Positions 5,765 to 7,033 of a stretch of 7,033 bases of DNA are shown in pieces. Under the pieces are notes generated by a model that had not been told where the DNA came from, searched no databases, and worked only from the letters and a program-made list of their open reading frames with translations. The position numbers and the translations under genes are program-made. The first letter of the stretch is position 1, and the number at the start of each line of letters is the position of its first letter. The stretch covers positions 1-7,033 of the forward strand of contig CAKTRT010000036.1 in NCBI GenBank assembly GCA_934597535.1, read 5' to 3'. The DNA is from an uncultured Oscillospiraceae bacterium. Lineage in GTDB: Bacteria; Bacillota; Clostridia; Oscillospirales; Oscillospiraceae.

Positions 5765-5799
5765 AGAAGCAGAATTTTGCGGATCGGGAGGAAATACCC

Positions 5800-6372
5800 A
5801 TGTCTGTTATCGAAGAAAAGAAAGCGCTGCGCACGTTCATCCGGAAAAAGGAGCGTACGCTTGACCCGGCTTATAAGGCGGCAAGCTCCGAGGCCATCTG
5901 CCGCCGCCTGCTCGCGCTCGACGAGTATAAGGGCGCAAAGGTCGTTTTTGCCTTTGCTGGTACGGAAAAAGAGATCGACACCTCACTTTTCCTGAACGGG
6001 ACCATCGCTGCGGGCAAGACGCTGGTTCTGCCGCGCTGTGCCGCTGGGCACGCCATCGACCTGTGCGTTGTGCGTTCGATGGATGACCTTGAATCCGGCG
6101 CTTACGGCATTTTGGAGCCGAAGAAGAGCTGTGCGCTCGTCACCGCGGCGGACATCGACTTTGCCGTTGTGCCATGCCTGTCGTTCGACCGCAAGGGCCG
6201 TCGTCTCGGTCAGGGCGGCGGGTACTACGACCGCCTGCTGCCGCAGCTCCGCTGCCCCACGGCGCTGATCTGCCGCGAGCAGCTCCTGTCGCCCGAGGTA
6301 CCGGTCGAGGAGCATGACATGCGCTGCACGATGCTCATCACGGAAAGGGGCATCCTGACACCGGAAAGGTAA
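5800..6372 (+). CDS. 5-formyltetrahydrofolate cyclo-ligase (methenyl-THF synthetase)
   Basis: This enzyme converts 5-formyl-THF to 5,10-methenyl-THF using ATP, returning stored or inhibitory 5-formyl-THF to the active one-carbon pool. The 190-aa cytoplasmic protein has the family's typical length. The N-terminal helix has basic residues (KKALRTFIRKKERTL, 7-21), followed by VVFAFAGTEKEIDTS (48-62, substrate and nucleotide pocket), a central YGILEP (102-107) and the hallmark FDRKGRRLGQGGGYYDRLL (129-147), which forms the phosphate-binding loop. GGGAGG lies 8 bases before ATG 5800. The gene is divergent from the FolD-like gene, whose family uses methenyl-THF, and ends at a strong terminator, so it is monocistronic. 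Nothing looks broken. Other names used for this family are fthC, fau and ygfA. Confidence 0.96.
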   Translation: MSVIEEKKALRTFIRKKERTLDPAYKAASSEAICRRLLALDEYKGAKVVFAFAGTEKEIDTSLFLNGTIAAGKTLVLPRCAAGHAIDLCVVRSMDDLESGAYGILEPKKSCALVTAADIDFAVVPCLSFDRKGRRLGQGGGYYDRLLPQLRCPTALICREQLLSPEVPVEEHDMRCTMLITERGILTPER

Positions 6373-6417
6373 AGAGCCTTTTTGCTTGCGGAAAGACGCG
6401 GGAAAAAATGAAAATGG

Positions 6418-6455
6418 GGCGCTCCGCAGAATGGTCGTTCTGCGGAGCGCCTTTT
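6418..6455 (+). terminator. Rho-independent terminator after the cyclo-ligase gene
   Basis: A perfect 14-bp stem (GGCGCTCCGCAGAA at 6418-6431 paired with 6438-6451) with loop TGGTCG is followed by TTTT (6452-6455). It lies about 45 bases after the stop codon and isolates the cyclo-ligase gene from bioY. Confidence 0.9.
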
Positions 6456-6513
6456 GTCTGCGCGGGCTTGGTGATATGCGATGATAATTGCGGAGATTCC
6501 AAGAGGAACCGTG

Positions 6514-6547
6514 ATTGTAAACTGTTGAACAGAAAATGGTTGACAAT
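6514..6547 (+). promoter_or_regulatory. BirA-type biotin operator upstream of bioY
   Basis: Two half-sites, TTGTAAACT (6515-6523) and GGTTGACAA (6538-6546), form an inverted repeat with 7 of 9 pairs matching and a 14-base spacer; the flanking A6514/T6547 also pair. This matches the general BirA box of Gram-positive bacteria (TTGTAAAC or TTGTTAACC, about 14-16 bases, then the complement). The right half contains the -35 element of the bioY promoter, as expected for repression when biotin is plentiful. The assignment is supported by the downstream biotin transporter gene. Confidence 0.83.
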
Positions 6548-6568
6548 CGAAGCGCGCCGTGCTATGAT
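6540..6568 (+). promoter_or_regulatory. Near-consensus bioY promoter
   Basis: TTGACA (6540-6545, perfect), a 17-base spacer and TATGAT (6563-6568, five of six). The predicted start is near 6575, giving a leader of about 28 bases with AAAAGGAG at 6586-6593. The -35 lies inside the right arm of the BirA-type operator. Confidence 0.9.
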
Positions 6569-6602
6569 GACCCCAGTTTTTTTGGAAAAGGAGCCCTTCC
6601 CT

Positions 6603-7033
6603 ATGAAAAAGCTTTCGACCCGTGATCTCATCTGCTGTGCGCTGTTCGCCGCGCTGACGGCCATCGGCGCGTTCCTGCACTTTCAGCTCTTTCAGGCGAC
6701 TATCACGCTGCAGTTCTTTTTTACGGCAATGGCGGGCCTGCTGCTGGGCGCAAGGCTCGGCGCGCTGTCGCAGCTGCTGTACGTGGTGCTTGGTCTTGTC
6801 GGCGTGCCTATTTTTGCAGCTGGCGGCGGCTTTGGCTATATCTTCAACCCCACATTCGGTTTTTTGCTTGGCCTGATCCCGACGGCATGGGTCATCGGCA
6901 AGATTGCGGAAAAGGATCGCTCCGTGCCGCGGCTTCTGCTCGCCTGCTTTGCAGGCCTTGCGGTGCTGTACCTCGTGGGCCTTCCCTATATCGCGCTGAT
7001 CGTCAACGTCTACAAGGGCGGCAACGTGAGCGG
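6603..7033 (+). CDS. bioY: Biotin transporter BioY (ECF S component), 3' end cut by the window
   Basis: BioY is the membrane subunit that binds biotin and, usually with the ECF energising module (EcfT and two ATPases), imports it. The first 143 residues are present; the family is usually about 180-200 aa, so the last part lies beyond the window. The start follows AAAAGGAG with a 9-base spacer. The protein opens with a short basic N-terminus (MKKLSTRD) and a first membrane helix (LICCALFAALTAIGAFLHF). It continues with the ITLQFFFTAMAGLLLG segment (34-49), then the family signature GVPIFAAGGGFGYIFNPTFGFLLG (67-90), and further hydrophobic helices around 110-135. No ECF ATPase or T-subunit genes and no biotin synthesis genes are visible before it. 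Regulation by BirA is inferred from the operator over its -35. Confidence 0.95.
   Translation, partial: MKKLSTRDLICCALFAALTAIGAFLHFQLFQATITLQFFFTAMAGLLLGARLGALSQLLYVVLGLVGVPIFAAGGGFGYIFNPTFGFLLGLIPTAWVIGKIAEKDRSVPRLLLACFAGLAVLYLVGLPYIALIVNVYKGGNVS

Noticed and set aside
6456..6602. A small gene or riboswitch before bioY
   Set aside because: There is no open frame with a start signal. The region is explained by the operator, promoter and ribosome binding site.

Overview
The window looks like a chromosomal segment from a moderately GC-rich Clostridia-type Bacillota, perhaps an Oscillospiraceae/Ruminococcaceae relative. This is inferred from the strong AGGAGG-type ribosome binding sites, the DegV protein, a bioY gene behind a Gram-positive-style BirA operator, and the protein flavours. 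No rRNA or other marker allows a firm placement. I see no tRNA, rRNA, CRISPR array or insertion sequence.

Layout. Bases 1-1330 hold a visibly more A/T-rich run of small accessory genes on the + strand: the C-terminal end of a GNAT acetyltransferase, a 128-aa protein with a Cys-x-Cys-x2-Cys cluster, a 118-aa DUF6054-like protein and a 52-aa two-helix membrane peptide. A rho-independent terminator closes this run. Bases 1347-4744 hold housekeeping genes with their own extended -10 promoters: mnmE (tRNA wobble-uridine GTPase), then degV (fatty-acid-binding family) overlapping prmA (ribosomal protein L11 methyltransferase) by four bases. A perfect 17-bp hairpin ends prmA and, read from the other strand, the convergent folD-like gene.

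Bases 4754-6372 form a divergent folate one-carbon pair: a FolD-family gene on the - strand and 5-formyltetrahydrofolate cyclo-ligase on the + strand, with back-to-back promoters in a 194-bp gap. The cyclo-ligase makes 5,10-methenyl-THF, the intermediate that FolD normally interconverts. The window ends in bioY, the biotin-uptake S component, cut off by the window edge and preceded by a near-consensus promoter whose -35 lies inside a BirA-type inverted repeat.

The most notable item is the FolD-like protein. The overall fold and the nucleotide-binding GRS are kept, but the ungapped position of the catalytic Lys (E. coli K54) is Ala and the catalytic Gln (E. coli Q98) is Phe, with further changes at PCTP and GVGPM. 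It should not be taken as an ordinary bifunctional methylene-THF dehydrogenase/cyclohydrolase without testing. I did not find a clearly new multi-gene system.
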